This document shows positions 36,366-44,891 of a stretch of DNA of 64,000 nucleotides, in pieces. This stretch comes from Schlegelella_A sp036263655 (lineage in GTDB: Bacteria; Pseudomonadota; Gammaproteobacteria; Burkholderiales; Burkholderiaceae_C). Position numbers and translations under genes: made by a program. Under the pieces are notes generated by a model that had not been told where the DNA came from, ran no database searches, and saw only the letters and a list, made by a program, of their open reading frames with translations. Every line of letters begins with the position of its first letter. The stretch's first letter is position 1. The stretch is from positions 62,001-126,000 of the forward strand of contig DATAGP010000013.1 in assembly GCA_036263655.1 (NCBI GenBank), in the 5' to 3' direction.

Positions 36366-37279
36366 TGCGCATGCTGGTGCCCGCGGTCGTGCTCGCGAGC
36401 GCGACGAGGGCGGCGGCGCATGTGCCCGATGCCGGCGTCGTTCCGGCGGCCTCATGGCTGTCCTGGACGGCCGAGCCCTGGGTGCTGGCTCTCCTGGCCG
36501 CCAGCGGCACGCTCTACGCCGTGGGCCTGGTGCGCCTCTGGCGCCAGGCGGGCATCGGCCGGGGCGTGCCCACCCGTCGCGCCGCCGCGTTCGCCGGCGG
36601 CTGGCTGGCGCTGGCCGTGGCCCTGGTCGGCCCGCTCGACGCTCTCGGCGCGCGGCTGTTCACCGCGCACATGATCCAGCACGAGGTGCTCATGCTGGTC
36701 GCTGCACCCCTGCTCGTCCTCGGCCGGCCGCTCGCGGCATGGACCTGGGCGTTGCCGTTCGAGTGGCGCCGCAGCGTCGGAGGCTTCTTCCGCACGCCTG
36801 GATGGCGCGGCCCTTGGCTCTGGATCACCGGTCCGCTGGCCGCCTGGCTCCTGCACGCGCTGGCGCTCTGGCTCTGGCACATCCCGTCGTGGTTCGACTT
36901 CGCCCTCGGGCACGAGGGCATGCATGCCTTCCAGCACGCCGCCTTCCTGCTGACGGCGCTGCTCTTCTGGTGGAGCGTGCTGGGCGCGACGTCGTCCGGC
37001 GACCAAGGCATCGCCCTGCTGTCGCTGTTCACGACCATGGTCCACACCGGTGCGCTCGGTGCCCTGCTGACGCTGTCGCCGGTCGCGTGGTACCAAAGCT
37101 ATCTCGCGACGGCGCCGGCGCTCGGCCTCGACCCGCTCGAGGACCAGCAGATCGGCGGCCTCGTGATGTGGGTGCCGGCCGGGCTGGTTTATCTCGGCTG
37201 TGCGCTGGCGCTCGCGGCGCGATGGCTCGGAGGGCATCGTCGCCCGGGCGGCTTTCCGGCAACCGGAGCGATGCGATGA
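36365..37279 (+). CDS. ctaG: Cytochrome c oxidase assembly protein CtaG (caa3 type)
   Basis: A 304-residue membrane protein of the caa3_CtaG family, six to seven helices. Features are LFTAHMIQHEVLMLVAAPLL (conserved His), HALALWLWHIP, GMHAFQHAAFLLTALLFWW and GGLVMWVPAGLVY. It assists copper insertion or assembly of caa3-type oxidases, in agreement with the preceding coxBAC genes. ATG 36365 or GTG 36362 may be used; both overlap the previous stop. Its own stop overlaps the b561 gene (ATGA). Confidence 0.92.
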   Translation: MRMLVPAVVLASATRAAAHVPDAGVVPAASWLSWTAEPWVLALLAASGTLYAVGLVRLWRQAGIGRGVPTRRAAAFAGGWLALAVALVGPLDALGARLFTAHMIQHEVLMLVAAPLLVLGRPLAAWTWALPFEWRRSVGGFFRTPGWRGPWLWITGPLAAWLLHALALWLWHIPSWFDFALGHEGMHAFQHAAFLLTALLFWWSVLGATSSGDQGIALLSLFTTMVHTGALGALLTLSPVAWYQSYLATAPALGLDPLEDQQIGGLVMWVPAGLVYLGCALALAARWLGGHRRPGGFPATGAMR

Positions 37280-37839
37280 GCGCGCGGCAGTCCGCCGAGG
37301 CGATGGTCGTGCCGCGTTACGACCGCGTCGCCACCTGGCTGCACTGGCTGATCGGCGTCGCTCTCCTCGGCCAGATCGCCTTCGGCTTCCTGCTCGACAC
37401 CATCGCCCCGCGCGGCACGCCAGCGCGCGCGCCGACGATCAACCTGCACAAGTCGTTCGGCATCGTCCTCGGGCTGCTCGTCCTCGCCCGCCTCGCCTGG
37501 CGCGTGAGGCAGGGCGTGCCGCCGTGGCCGGCCTCCTTCTCGCCCCTGCAGCGGCGCGCCGCCGAGCTCGGTCACCGCGCCCTCTACGCCTGCATGCTGC
37601 TGATGCCGGTCAGCGGCTACATCGCGTCCAACTTCAGCAAGTACGGCGTCCGCTTCTTCGGCACACCGCTGCCGCCCTGGGGTCCGGAGTCGGCGGCCGT
37701 GTATGCCTTCTTCAACGGCCTCCATGTCGGCACCGCCTACGTCTTCACCGCGCTCGTGGCGGGTCACGTCGCGGTGGCCTTCCGGCATGCGATGGTCGAC
37801 CCGCCCGTCGGCCGCGGTCGGATGAGTCGGCTGGCCTGA
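37276..37839 (+). CDS. Cytochrome b561 family protein
   Basis: A 187-residue four-helix di-haem b-type cytochrome. His residues typical of haem ligands appear in TWLHWLIG, NLHKSFGI and GLHVGTAYV plus AGHVAVAF. Family members exchange electrons with quinone or superoxide in the membrane. Coupled by ATGA to ctaG, it may link the alcohol-oxidation module to the quinone pool. Confidence 0.88.
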   Translation: MSARQSAEAMVVPRYDRVATWLHWLIGVALLGQIAFGFLLDTIAPRGTPARAPTINLHKSFGIVLGLLVLARLAWRVRQGVPPWPASFSPLQRRAAELGHRALYACMLLMPVSGYIASNFSKYGVRFFGTPLPPWGPESAAVYAFFNGLHVGTAYVFTALVAGHVAVAFRHAMVDPPVGRGRMSRLA

Positions 37840-37856
37840 TCGCGCTCGCACTCCCC

Positions 37857-38804
37857 ATGTTCATCCCGCTTCGCCGCTTCCTCGCCGTCCTCGCATTGAC
37901 CTGGTCGCCGCTGGCCCTCGGCGCACCCCTCGCGTACGTGCCGAACGAAGGCTCGGGCACGCTCAGCATCATCGACACGGCCGTCGACCAGGTCGTCGGC
38001 GAGATCGCCGTCGGCGCCAAGCCGCGCGGCACGGTGGTGTCCGGCGACGGACGCACGGCGTACGTCAGCGACCAGGGCCGCAACGAGCTCGTCGTCGTCG
38101 ACCTGGTGGCCCGCAAGCGCATCGGCGCGGTGCCGCTCGGCGAATCGCCCGAAGGGCTCGGCATGTCGCCCGACGGCCGCTGGGTGGCGGCGGCGTGCGA
38201 GGAGGCGAACGAAGTCGCCTTCGTCGACACGCGCACCCGGACCGAGGTGTTCAGCGTCAAGGTGTCCGGCAAGAACCCCGAGCACGCCGTCTTCTCGCCC
38301 GACGGCCGCCATGTCTTCGTCAGTGCCGAGGACGGCGCCGCCATCGACGTGATCGATGTCGAGCGGCGCGCGCAGGTCGCGCAGATCGCGGTCGGCACGC
38401 GCCCGCGGGGCATCGTCTTCTCCGCCGACGGCCGCCTGGCGTTCGTGGCCGCGGAGCTGTCGAACGAGGTCTACGTCATCGACGCCGTGCGCTTCAAGGT
38501 CGTCCGTGCGATCCCGGCCGGGGTGCGCAGCAACGGCCTCGCCCTGCACCCGGACGGGCAGCGCCTCTACGTCTCGAACGGGGGCGAGGCGACCGTCTCC
38601 GTCATCGACCTTGCCAGCCACCGTGTCGTGGCGACGATCCCGGTCGGCCAGCGGCCGTGGAACATGGCGCTGACCCCCGACGGCGCGAAGCTCTACGTGG
38701 CCTGCGGTCGTTCGGGGGTGGTCACGGTGATCGACACGGTCACGAACCGGCGTCTGGGCGACGTCGCTGTGGGCAAGCTGCCCTGGGGCGTGGTGGTGCG
38801 GTAG
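37857..38804 (+). CDS. YVTN beta-propeller repeat protein, PQQ-catabolism associated
   Basis: A 315-residue exported protein; signal peptide about 1-22. It consists of seven YVTN-type blades, for example TAYVSDQGRNELVVVD, HVFVSAEDGAAIDVID, LYVSNGGEATVSVID and LYVACGRSGVVTVID. Proteins of this type accompany quinoprotein dehydrogenase loci. It is the last gene of the respiratory module, 17 bases after the b561 gene. The biochemical role of the family is unknown. Confidence 0.9.
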   Translation: MFIPLRRFLAVLALTWSPLALGAPLAYVPNEGSGTLSIIDTAVDQVVGEIAVGAKPRGTVVSGDGRTAYVSDQGRNELVVVDLVARKRIGAVPLGESPEGLGMSPDGRWVAAACEEANEVAFVDTRTRTEVFSVKVSGKNPEHAVFSPDGRHVFVSAEDGAAIDVIDVERRAQVAQIAVGTRPRGIVFSADGRLAFVAAELSNEVYVIDAVRFKVVRAIPAGVRSNGLALHPDGQRLYVSNGGEATVSVIDLASHRVVATIPVGQRPWNMALTPDGAKLYVACGRSGVVTVIDTVTNRRLGDVAVGKLPWGVVVR

Positions 38805-39075
38805 GGACGACGCCGAGCGTGCCTGCCGGTGCACGCCGTGCTCGCAACAACCGTGCTCGCAGGTCAAGACCCGGTCGGTCTTGTTACGAGTGGTGTCGAG
38901 CAGGGGAACGGCTCGTCGACTGCTCGTTGCGACGCGACCGGGTCGACACGGGTCACGGCAGGGGAGCTGCGCGGTCGCAACGTCTTTACCGATGGTTGCA
39001 ATCGACCGCCAGTGGCTCTGGACGCGGGGGCTCATCCCAGCAGAATCCGCCGCTTTCCAACCCCGACTGTGACAA
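38805..39075. other. Intergenic region without a gene
   Basis: 271 bases between the beta-propeller gene and the DUF1996 gene. Apart from an imperfect direct repeat (GTGCTCGCAAC / GTGCTCGCAGG, 38838-38864) I see no hairpin or clear promoter. It presumably carries the promoter of the DUF1996 gene. Confidence 0.5.
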
Positions 39076-40431
39076 ATGCACGTTTTTCAGCCCAGGCGCT
39101 CGCCGGCCCATTCGCTGTGGTCTCGCTTCTTCGGCGCTGCCGGATCCCTCGCCCTCCTGCCGATTCCGGCCCTGCTCGCGTCGATGAACCCGGCGCAGGC
39201 GGCGAGCGGTGGCTTCGAGACGCCGAACTGTCGAAACGGCGGCTACTCGAGGGAAGGCTGTTCCCCGCCGAGAGGCGGCGGCGCACCTGCACCTGCACCT
39301 GCACCTGCACCTGCACCTGCACCTGCACCTGCACCTGCACCTGCACCTGCACCCGCGCCTGCACCCGCGCCTGCCCCCGCGCCTGCCCCCGCCCCCGCGC
39401 CTGCACCGACGCCCGCGCCCGCGCCCACACCTGGCGGCAGCGCCGGCACAGTGGCCGTCAACGTCACTAACCTGCCTGTGCCACGTCCGGGCGTGTCGAC
39501 CCCCTTGCTCAGCGCTCCCGGTGCCATCCCCCCACTTCCGTCGCCCGGCGACTGGGAACGGGAAGGCGCCCTCCGCCTGCTGTGCAACTGGTCGAAGATG
39601 GGCTTCGACGACCCCATCGTCTATCCCGGCCAGCCGGGCAGATCGCACCACCACACCTTCTTCGGCAACACCGCGATCAACGCCTTCACGACGCCTGGCA
39701 ACATTCGTCTGACAGGCAATGCGACGTGCCGCGGCGGCACGATCAACCTGTCCGGCTACTGGGTGCCGTCGATGATCGATACGGCCAGCGGCAGCCCGAT
39801 CGCGCCTGCGTGGCTGCTGGTCTACTACAAGAGCGGTACGTGGCAGTACATGCCCGACGGCAGCGTGCTCCAGCCGATTCCTTACGGGCTTCGCATGATT
39901 GCCGGCGACTCGGCGCTGCACCGGCCTGGCAACATCGGCGGCTTCCACTGCTTCAACAATCCGAGCGGCCTCATCCGCACCGTCGCTGGCTATGACGGGC
40001 AGTCGATCCCCGTCTTCTGTCAGCAAGGCGACGAAGTCAGGTACACGATCCCCTTCCCGCAGTGCTGGGACGGCGTGAACCTGGATTCACCCGACCACAA
40101 GTCGCACATGGCGTATCCCGAGATGCATTACGCGGGCGATCCGCAGCGTCAGTGGCGCTGCCCCGTCGGTTTCCCCGTGGTGTTGCCGGCGATCACCTAT
40201 ACCGTCATCTACTCGGTGCCGGCAGGTGCCGACCTCAGCCGGTGGCGCCTGGCCTCGGACTCGGCCGACCCCGCCGTGCCCGGCGGCTACACGCGGCACG
40301 CGGACTGGATCAACGGCTGGGACCCTGCCATCAGCGATCTTTGGTCGATCACGTGCATTCGCGAGCGCCGCGATTGCGGCTCCGCCAACCTCGGCGACGG
40401 CCGGACGACGCTCGAGTTCGACGGGAACTGA
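39076..40431 (+). CDS. DUF1996 family secreted protein with Pro-Ala linker
   Basis: A 451-residue exported protein; signal peptide to about residue 42 (ending AQAA). Residues 69-118 are almost pure Pro-Ala, encoded by a hexanucleotide repeat. The remaining 320 residues are the DUF1996 domain: FDDPIVYPGQPGRSHHHTFF, TCRGGTINLSGYW, the FPQCWDGVNLDSPDHKSHM region and CP-VGFPVVLP. The family occurs in fungi and bacteria; the His/Asp-rich loops suggest metal or polysaccharide binding, but no activity is established. It converges on the protease gene with 15 bases between. Confidence 0.87.
   Translation: MHVFQPRRSPAHSLWSRFFGAAGSLALLPIPALLASMNPAQAASGGFETPNCRNGGYSREGCSPPRGGGAPAPAPAPAPAPAPAPAPAPAPAPAPAPAPAPAPAPAPAPAPTPAPAPTPGGSAGTVAVNVTNLPVPRPGVSTPLLSAPGAIPPLPSPGDWEREGALRLLCNWSKMGFDDPIVYPGQPGRSHHHTFFGNTAINAFTTPGNIRLTGNATCRGGTINLSGYWVPSMIDTASGSPIAPAWLLVYYKSGTWQYMPDGSVLQPIPYGLRMIAGDSALHRPGNIGGFHCFNNPSGLIRTVAGYDGQSIPVFCQQGDEVRYTIPFPQCWDGVNLDSPDHKSHMAYPEMHYAGDPQRQWRCPVGFPVVLPAITYTVIYSVPAGADLSRWRLASDSADPAVPGGYTRHADWINGWDPAISDLWSITCIRERRDCGSANLGDGRTTLEFDGN
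39283..39348 (+). repeat. Hexanucleotide microsatellite GCACCT x 11
   Basis: Eleven perfect tandem copies of GCACCT, followed to about 39430 by degenerate GCGCCT/GCCCCC variants. In frame it encodes Pro-Ala repeats in the DUF1996 protein. Copy-number change would lengthen or shorten the linker without shifting the frame. Confidence 0.95.
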
Positions 40432-40446
40432 CCGCGGCGCGTCGGC

Positions 40447-42228
40447 TCAGCGACGGGCAGTGCTCGTCGCGGCCGCCGTTTCGCACTGCTTCACGATACC
40501 GTAGACGGGGTCGCCGCCGAAAAGCTCGTTGCTGCACGCGGCGGCTCCGCTCACGCTCCGGGTGACCCAGCTCGAGCCACTGCCGTAGCGCACCGTCTGC
40601 GTTCCGTTGACGAAGAAGGTCTCGCCCTCCCAGGCGACCTGCGCCCAGCCGCTCACCGGCGGCTGGGCCGTGCCCCCCGCTCCTTCGCAGCGCTTGGGCG
40701 TGCCATAGATCGGATCGGCGCCGAAGAAGGCGTTGGTGCAGTTGCCGCTGTTCTCGACCTGCCGCGTGACCCAATGCGGCTCGCTGCCGTAGCGGACCGT
40801 CTGTGTTCCATTGACGGCGAAGCCCTGTCCCTCGTCGGCCAGCTTCGTCCAACCCGCGCCCGGTGGGGGTGGCGCAGGCGCGGGCGGCGGAGGCGCTCCA
40901 AGAAGGCCGGCGAGAGCCGCGCCTGCGTCGAGAATGCCGGCCCCGCAGACACCCACCGTGCAGTCGGCCCCCGTGCCGCCGGGGAACGGCCGCGCGGATT
41001 GCTGTAGGCGCTGCGCGACCTGCGCCGGCGTCAGAGTCGGGTCGACGGAAAGCAGGAGGGACACGACGCCGGTCACGTGCGGCGCCGCCATGCTGGTGCC
41101 CTGGAACCAGGCGTAGCCGTCGGCAGCGGGGGTCGTGGAGCCAGTGTTGACGGTCGAGAGGACGCCATCGCCGCCACCGCCCCCCGGCGCCGAGAGGGTC
41201 ACCCTCGAACCGTGGTTGGAGTAGGCAGCGCGGCCGCCGCTGCGCGTCGTCGCTGCCACCGCGACGACGCCGCTGCAGTTGGCCGGCTGGGCATTGCCGA
41301 CGTCGCTCCCGGCGTTGCCCGCGGCGACCACGACCACCATGCCGCGGGCCGTCACGTCGTTGATCGCGCTCTGGAACGCGCCCGAGCAGGCACCGTCCCC
41401 GCCGAGGCTAAGGTTGGCGACGCGAGCCGGCGTGGGATTCGCTGGCGCGCCGGCGACGGCCATGCCTGCCGCCCAGCGCAAGCCATCGATGATGTCGGAC
41501 GTGAACCCGCCGCATCGCCCCAGCACGCGTACCGGCAGGATCTTGGAAACCCAGTTGCTACCCGCCACGCCGACGCCGTTGTTGCTGGACGCGCCGACGA
41601 TGCCGGCCACGTGGGTTCCGTGCCACGAGCTCGATGCACCCTCGCAGCCGTAATCGCCCGGATCCGTGCCGCCCACGACATTGCGGATGAAGTCGTAGCC
41701 GGTGGCGAGCCGCCCGGACAGATCGGCATGCGGCGCGACGCCGGTGTCGATGACGGCAACGGTGGCGCCGCTCGCGCCGACGGTCACGTCCCACGCCGTC
41801 GGCAGGTTGATGCCTCCCTGGGGCTCGTGGTAGTGCCATTGCAGGCCGTACATGGTGTCGTTCGGAACGGCCATGGGTTGCATCCACGCGTCGGGCTCGA
41901 TCGCCGCGATGCGGGCGTCTCTTCTGAGCAGGCCGGCCACGCGCTGCGCCTCGTCCCGCATGACGCGGCGGCCGAGCCGCACCACGTGAGCGCCGCCCGA
42001 CATGCCGCGGAGGTGCTCGAGCCGCTCGCCGAAGGTGCCGCCGATGCCGTTGAGCGCCTGGCGCGGGTCGGTCGATCGATCACGGAACCTGACGATGAAG
42101 CGGTCGCCGTCCACGGCGGCAGCGCGACTCGCGGACGGCGACCCGCCCGAGACGTTCTTGCCCGCGCTCGCAGGGAAGGACGCAACGCCTACGAGCGTGG
42201 CGCAAAGCAGGGTTTGCAGTGGATTCAT
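40447..42228 (-). CDS. Subtilisin-like serine protease (S8) with two C-terminal EG-VRYG modules
   Basis: A 593-residue secreted protease. Signal peptide 1-20; inhibitor-type propeptide about 40-115. The S8 catalytic domain has Asp in VAVIDTGVAPH, His in SWHGTHVAGI and Ser in FQGTSMAAPH, a complete triad; oxyanion Asn is in AAGNAGSD. A Pro-rich linker is followed from residue 460 by two copies of a 57-residue module (W..A.EG..F.VNGTQTVRYGS, later C.N..FG.DP.YG..K.CE). The same module occurs three times in the next upstream gene. ATG 42228 is chosen for the signal peptide. Likely an extracellular protease held to a surface or polymer by the modules. Confidence 0.93.
   Translation of the reverse strand: MNPLQTLLCATLVGVASFPASAGKNVSGGSPSASRAAAVDGDRFIVRFRDRSTDPRQALNGIGGTFGERLEHLRGMSGGAHVVRLGRRVMRDEAQRVAGLLRRDARIAAIEPDAWMQPMAVPNDTMYGLQWHYHEPQGGINLPTAWDVTVGASGATVAVIDTGVAPHADLSGRLATGYDFIRNVVGGTDPGDYGCEGASSSWHGTHVAGIVGASSNNGVGVAGSNWVSKILPVRVLGRCGGFTSDIIDGLRWAAGMAVAGAPANPTPARVANLSLGGDGACSGAFQSAINDVTARGMVVVVAAGNAGSDVGNAQPANCSGVVAVAATTRSGGRAAYSNHGSRVTLSAPGGGGGDGVLSTVNTGSTTPAADGYAWFQGTSMAAPHVTGVVSLLLSVDPTLTPAQVAQRLQQSARPFPGGTGADCTVGVCGAGILDAGAALAGLLGAPPPPAPAPPPPGAGWTKLADEGQGFAVNGTQTVRYGSEPHWVTRQVENSGNCTNAFFGADPIYGTPKRCEGAGGTAQPPVSGWAQVAWEGETFFVNGTQTVRYGSGSSWVTRSVSGAAACSNELFGGDPVYGIVKQCETAAATSTARR
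40480..40851 (-). repeat. Two EG-VRYG modules in the protease
   Basis: Residues 460-515 and 528-583 of the protease. Shared positions: Trp start, EG at 7-8, GTQTVRYG at 15-22, WVTR, two Cys, FG.DP.YG, final CE. Confidence 0.9.
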
Positions 42229-42256
42229 GTGCTGTTCTCGAGCGGCGAGATGGCTG

Positions 42257-44608
42257 CTATTCGACGGCGCCTGCCGTGCATCGGGACGTGTTCCGCGATT
42301 GGCCGCGCTGGTCTGTCGCCGGGCAACCCTGGCCGGCGCCACGCAATGGGCTCGACGGAGCGGGAGCGAGCGTCGGCGTGGGACCGCCGTTGTCGCCCAG
42401 CGCTCCCAGCATGGGGTCGCTGAAGGTGATCCCGTTGACGCAGGGAACATCCGGAGCGCCGCCCACCGGGCGATTGCGGGGCCACTGGAAGTCGCCGCTG
42501 CCGGTGCCCGGCACAAACGTGCACTGCATCGGCGAGCCACCATCGTTGGTCAGGTTGTTGGAGAAGACTGTATTGCGCACCGGAAAGTTGAGCGTGCCGA
42601 AGATGGCGGCACTGAAGAATCCGGCGCCGCCGCTCGATAGGTTGTCGGCGAACGTGACATTGAGCATCGAGCTTGCCGGGTCGGGGTAGTTCAGCATGAT
42701 CGCGCCGGCGACGCCGCGGGTGGCCTGGTTGCCGGCGAACGTCGTGTTGACGATCAGCGGCCGCCCGCCCTCGATCTGCGCCGCCCCGATGCCTTCGGCC
42801 ACGTTGCCGACGAACGAGGACGCGTTGATCTCCAGCGGCGACGAGTTCTGGATGTAGGCGGCTCCTGCCTGCTTGGCACGATTGTTCTGGAACAGCGTCC
42901 GATCGAGGACAGTGCGACGCGGCGGACCGTTCGCCGTCCGGAAGAACGCACCGCCGAGTTCGTTGGCCTTGTTGTCGATGAAGCGCGCCCCGCACATCAC
43001 GACGTCGAGGTTATCGAGGCCGTCCACCATGACGGCGCCGCCGAGCCCTCCGGCACCGCCTTGGCCCGGGTGCCCGACGCCGGGGCAGCTTGCCACCTCG
43101 CCGCCGGCGTAGTTCTGGCCGACGCCCGTGGCACTGCTGTCGCGGAACAGGCTGTTGTAGATCCTGCCATCGGTCTGCAGAAGCCCGATCGCTCCGGCGT
43201 TCGAGCCGGTGTTACCGATGAAGCGGGAGCCCACGACCGTGACGTCCAGGGCACCGGCGGCATAGATCGCACCGCCCCCGACGTCCGGCCCCGGCGTAGC
43301 CGCGGCGTTGTTCTGGAACTCGACATCGATGACGTGCAGGCGCGCATCGCGGACCTCGATCGCTCCGCCGGAGCCGCCCGCGTAGCCCGACGCGCACGCC
43401 GGGTTTGAGGGATTCGGCGCCACGTACCCGGTGCCCGGCGCTCGGCCGTTGACGAATCGCATCCTCTGCACGGTGAGGCCCAGGCGGTTCGTGCGGTAGT
43501 TGATCCGCATCAGGCTGAGGATGCGGGCGCCGTTGCGGCCATCGAGGGTGATCAGACCCTTGCCGTCGATGACGGTGTCGCGGTCGGTGGGAACGGCGAT
43601 GGTCGACGAGATCGGAATGGTCACCGGCGCGGAGCCGCAATTGAAGGTCACCACGCTCCTGCTGGCGATCGCCGCACGCAGTGCCGACTCGGTGCAGCTC
43701 CCGGGTGTGCCATCGCCCACGCTCGGCGCCGCGCCCGAAGTGTCGACGAGCGAGATGGGCGGCGTGCAAACCGCCGCCTCGAGCGGAGGCGTGGGTAGAG
43801 AAGGGGCTGGCGCAGGGGCCGGCGCAGGAGCCGGCGCAGGAGCCGGGGCCGGGGCGGGTGCCGCCGCGAGCGAGGTCTCGCATCGCTTGCGGACGCCCAC
43901 GAGCGGATCCTTGCCGAAGTAGCCATTGGTGCACTCGCCCCGTCCGCTGACATCCACCGCGATCCAGCTGCTTGCCGCGCCGAAGCGGACCGTCTGCGTG
44001 CCGCTGACGGAGAAGCCCTCGCCCTCGCTGGCGATCTGCGTCCAACCGGCCGTCGACGATGCCTCGGCTTCGCAGCGCTTCACCGTCCCGTAAGCAGGAT
44101 CACTTCCGAAATAACCATTGCTGCAGTCGCCGCTGCCGCTCACGGTCTTCGCGACCCATCGCGAGTCGCTGCCATAGCGGACCGTCTGCGTCCCGGAAAC
44201 GACGAAGCCGCGGCCTTCGGTCGCGACTTGGACCCACGTCGCGGCCGGAGGCGCCGAGCCGGACCCGACCTCGCACTGCTTGACGGTGCCGTAGAGCGGG
44301 TCGATGCCGAAGTACTGGTTCGTGCACTGGGCGCCACCGCTGACGGATTTGGTCGTCCAGTGGGCGCCGCTGCCGTAACGCACGGTCTGCACGCCGGTGA
44401 TCGCGAAGGGCTGGCCCTCACGGGCGACCAAAGCCCAGGTGGCGGGGTCTGCATCGAGGGTCGTGCGCTTCGGATCGGACGGTGACAAGGGTGAGTCGTT
44501 GCTCGAGGCCGGGTCGGTTTCGGAGCCACCGCCGCATGCGGCGGCGGTGCAAAGGACGGCGACGGCAACCGGGAGGCGGAGCACGTGAGAGGCAAAGTGA
44601 CTGTTCAT
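42257..44608 (-). CDS. Secreted beta-helix protein with three EG-VRYG modules
   Basis: A 783-residue exported protein, perhaps a lipoprotein (AAAC at residues 22-25 is a weak lipobox). Residues 58-244 hold three copies of the 57-residue module found in the neighbouring protease (GVQTVRYGS / GTQTVRYGS / GTQTVRFGA). A Pro-Ala linker (about 248-275) leads to a parallel beta-helix: repeated SRFIGNTGSNAGAI, ARFIDNKANELGGAF, SFVGNVAEGIGAA and TFADNLSSGGAGFF units typical of polymorphic outer-membrane and pectate-lyase-like repeats. It ends with a choice-of-anchor-like GDNGGPTPT and TDQRGQSR motif. It lies 28 bases upstream of the protease gene, probably one operon. An adhesin or polysaccharide-active enzyme is possible. 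Confidence 0.87.
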   Translation of the reverse strand: MNSHFASHVLRLPVAVAVLCTAAACGGGSETDPASSNDSPLSPSDPKRTTLDADPATWALVAREGQPFAITGVQTVRYGSGAHWTTKSVSGGAQCTNQYFGIDPLYGTVKQCEVGSGSAPPAATWVQVATEGRGFVVSGTQTVRYGSDSRWVAKTVSGSGDCSNGYFGSDPAYGTVKRCEAEASSTAGWTQIASEGEGFSVSGTQTVRFGAASSWIAVDVSGRGECTNGYFGKDPLVGVRKRCETSLAAAPAPAPAPAPAPAPAPAPAPSLPTPPLEAAVCTPPISLVDTSGAAPSVGDGTPGSCTESALRAAIASRSVVTFNCGSAPVTIPISSTIAVPTDRDTVIDGKGLITLDGRNGARILSLMRINYRTNRLGLTVQRMRFVNGRAPGTGYVAPNPSNPACASGYAGGSGGAIEVRDARLHVIDVEFQNNAAATPGPDVGGGAIYAAGALDVTVVGSRFIGNTGSNAGAIGLLQTDGRIYNSLFRDSSATGVGQNYAGGEVASCPGVGHPGQGGAGGLGGAVMVDGLDNLDVVMCGARFIDNKANELGGAFFRTANGPPRRTVLDRTLFQNNRAKQAGAAYIQNSSPLEINASSFVGNVAEGIGAAQIEGGRPLIVNTTFAGNQATRGVAGAIMLNYPDPASSMLNVTFADNLSSGGAGFFSAAIFGTLNFPVRNTVFSNNLTNDGGSPMQCTFVPGTGSGDFQWPRNRPVGGAPDVPCVNGITFSDPMLGALGDNGGPTPTLAPAPSSPLRGAGQGCPATDQRGQSRNTSRCTAGAVE
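43877..44437 (-). repeat. Three EG-VRYG modules in the beta-helix protein
   Basis: Residues 58-113, 125-180 and 189-244. Each carries W...A.EG..F...G.QTVR.G, a Trp, two Cys and FG.DP..G..K.CE. Closely similar to the two modules of the adjacent protease. Confidence 0.9.
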
Positions 44609-44891
44609 AGAAGGTTCCAGATACGGTTCCGAATTTTCGTAAGCCTTCCCTCGCAATTCGTTACACGGCTGTGTGCAGGTGTTACGGCACGTTCGGTTAC
44701 GTTTCCGTGCGTCCGGCGCTCGTGCCCGTGAAGAGTCGCATTTCGACGCCCGGCAATCCGGTAATCGTTCACCGAAACGGCCTGCTCTACTCTGCGCGAA
44801 CGGAGGATCATCTTTCCTGCCGCTGGGCCGCAGAGCCCACCGCACGACGGACCTGCGCCCTCCTATCGCTCTTGCCTCCGTTCACGGGGCC

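Noticed and set aside
38805..39075. Possible small gene or RNA between the beta-propeller and DUF1996 genes
   Set aside because: No stable hairpin, terminator or coding frame with local codon bias.
39283..39430. Tandem repeats resembling a CRISPR or minisatellite
   Set aside because: The unit is six bases without spacers and is read as Pro-Ala within a real gene.
40447..42543. Upstream extension of the protease to 42543
   Set aside because: It would overlap the beta-helix gene and hide the clear signal peptide that begins at 42228.
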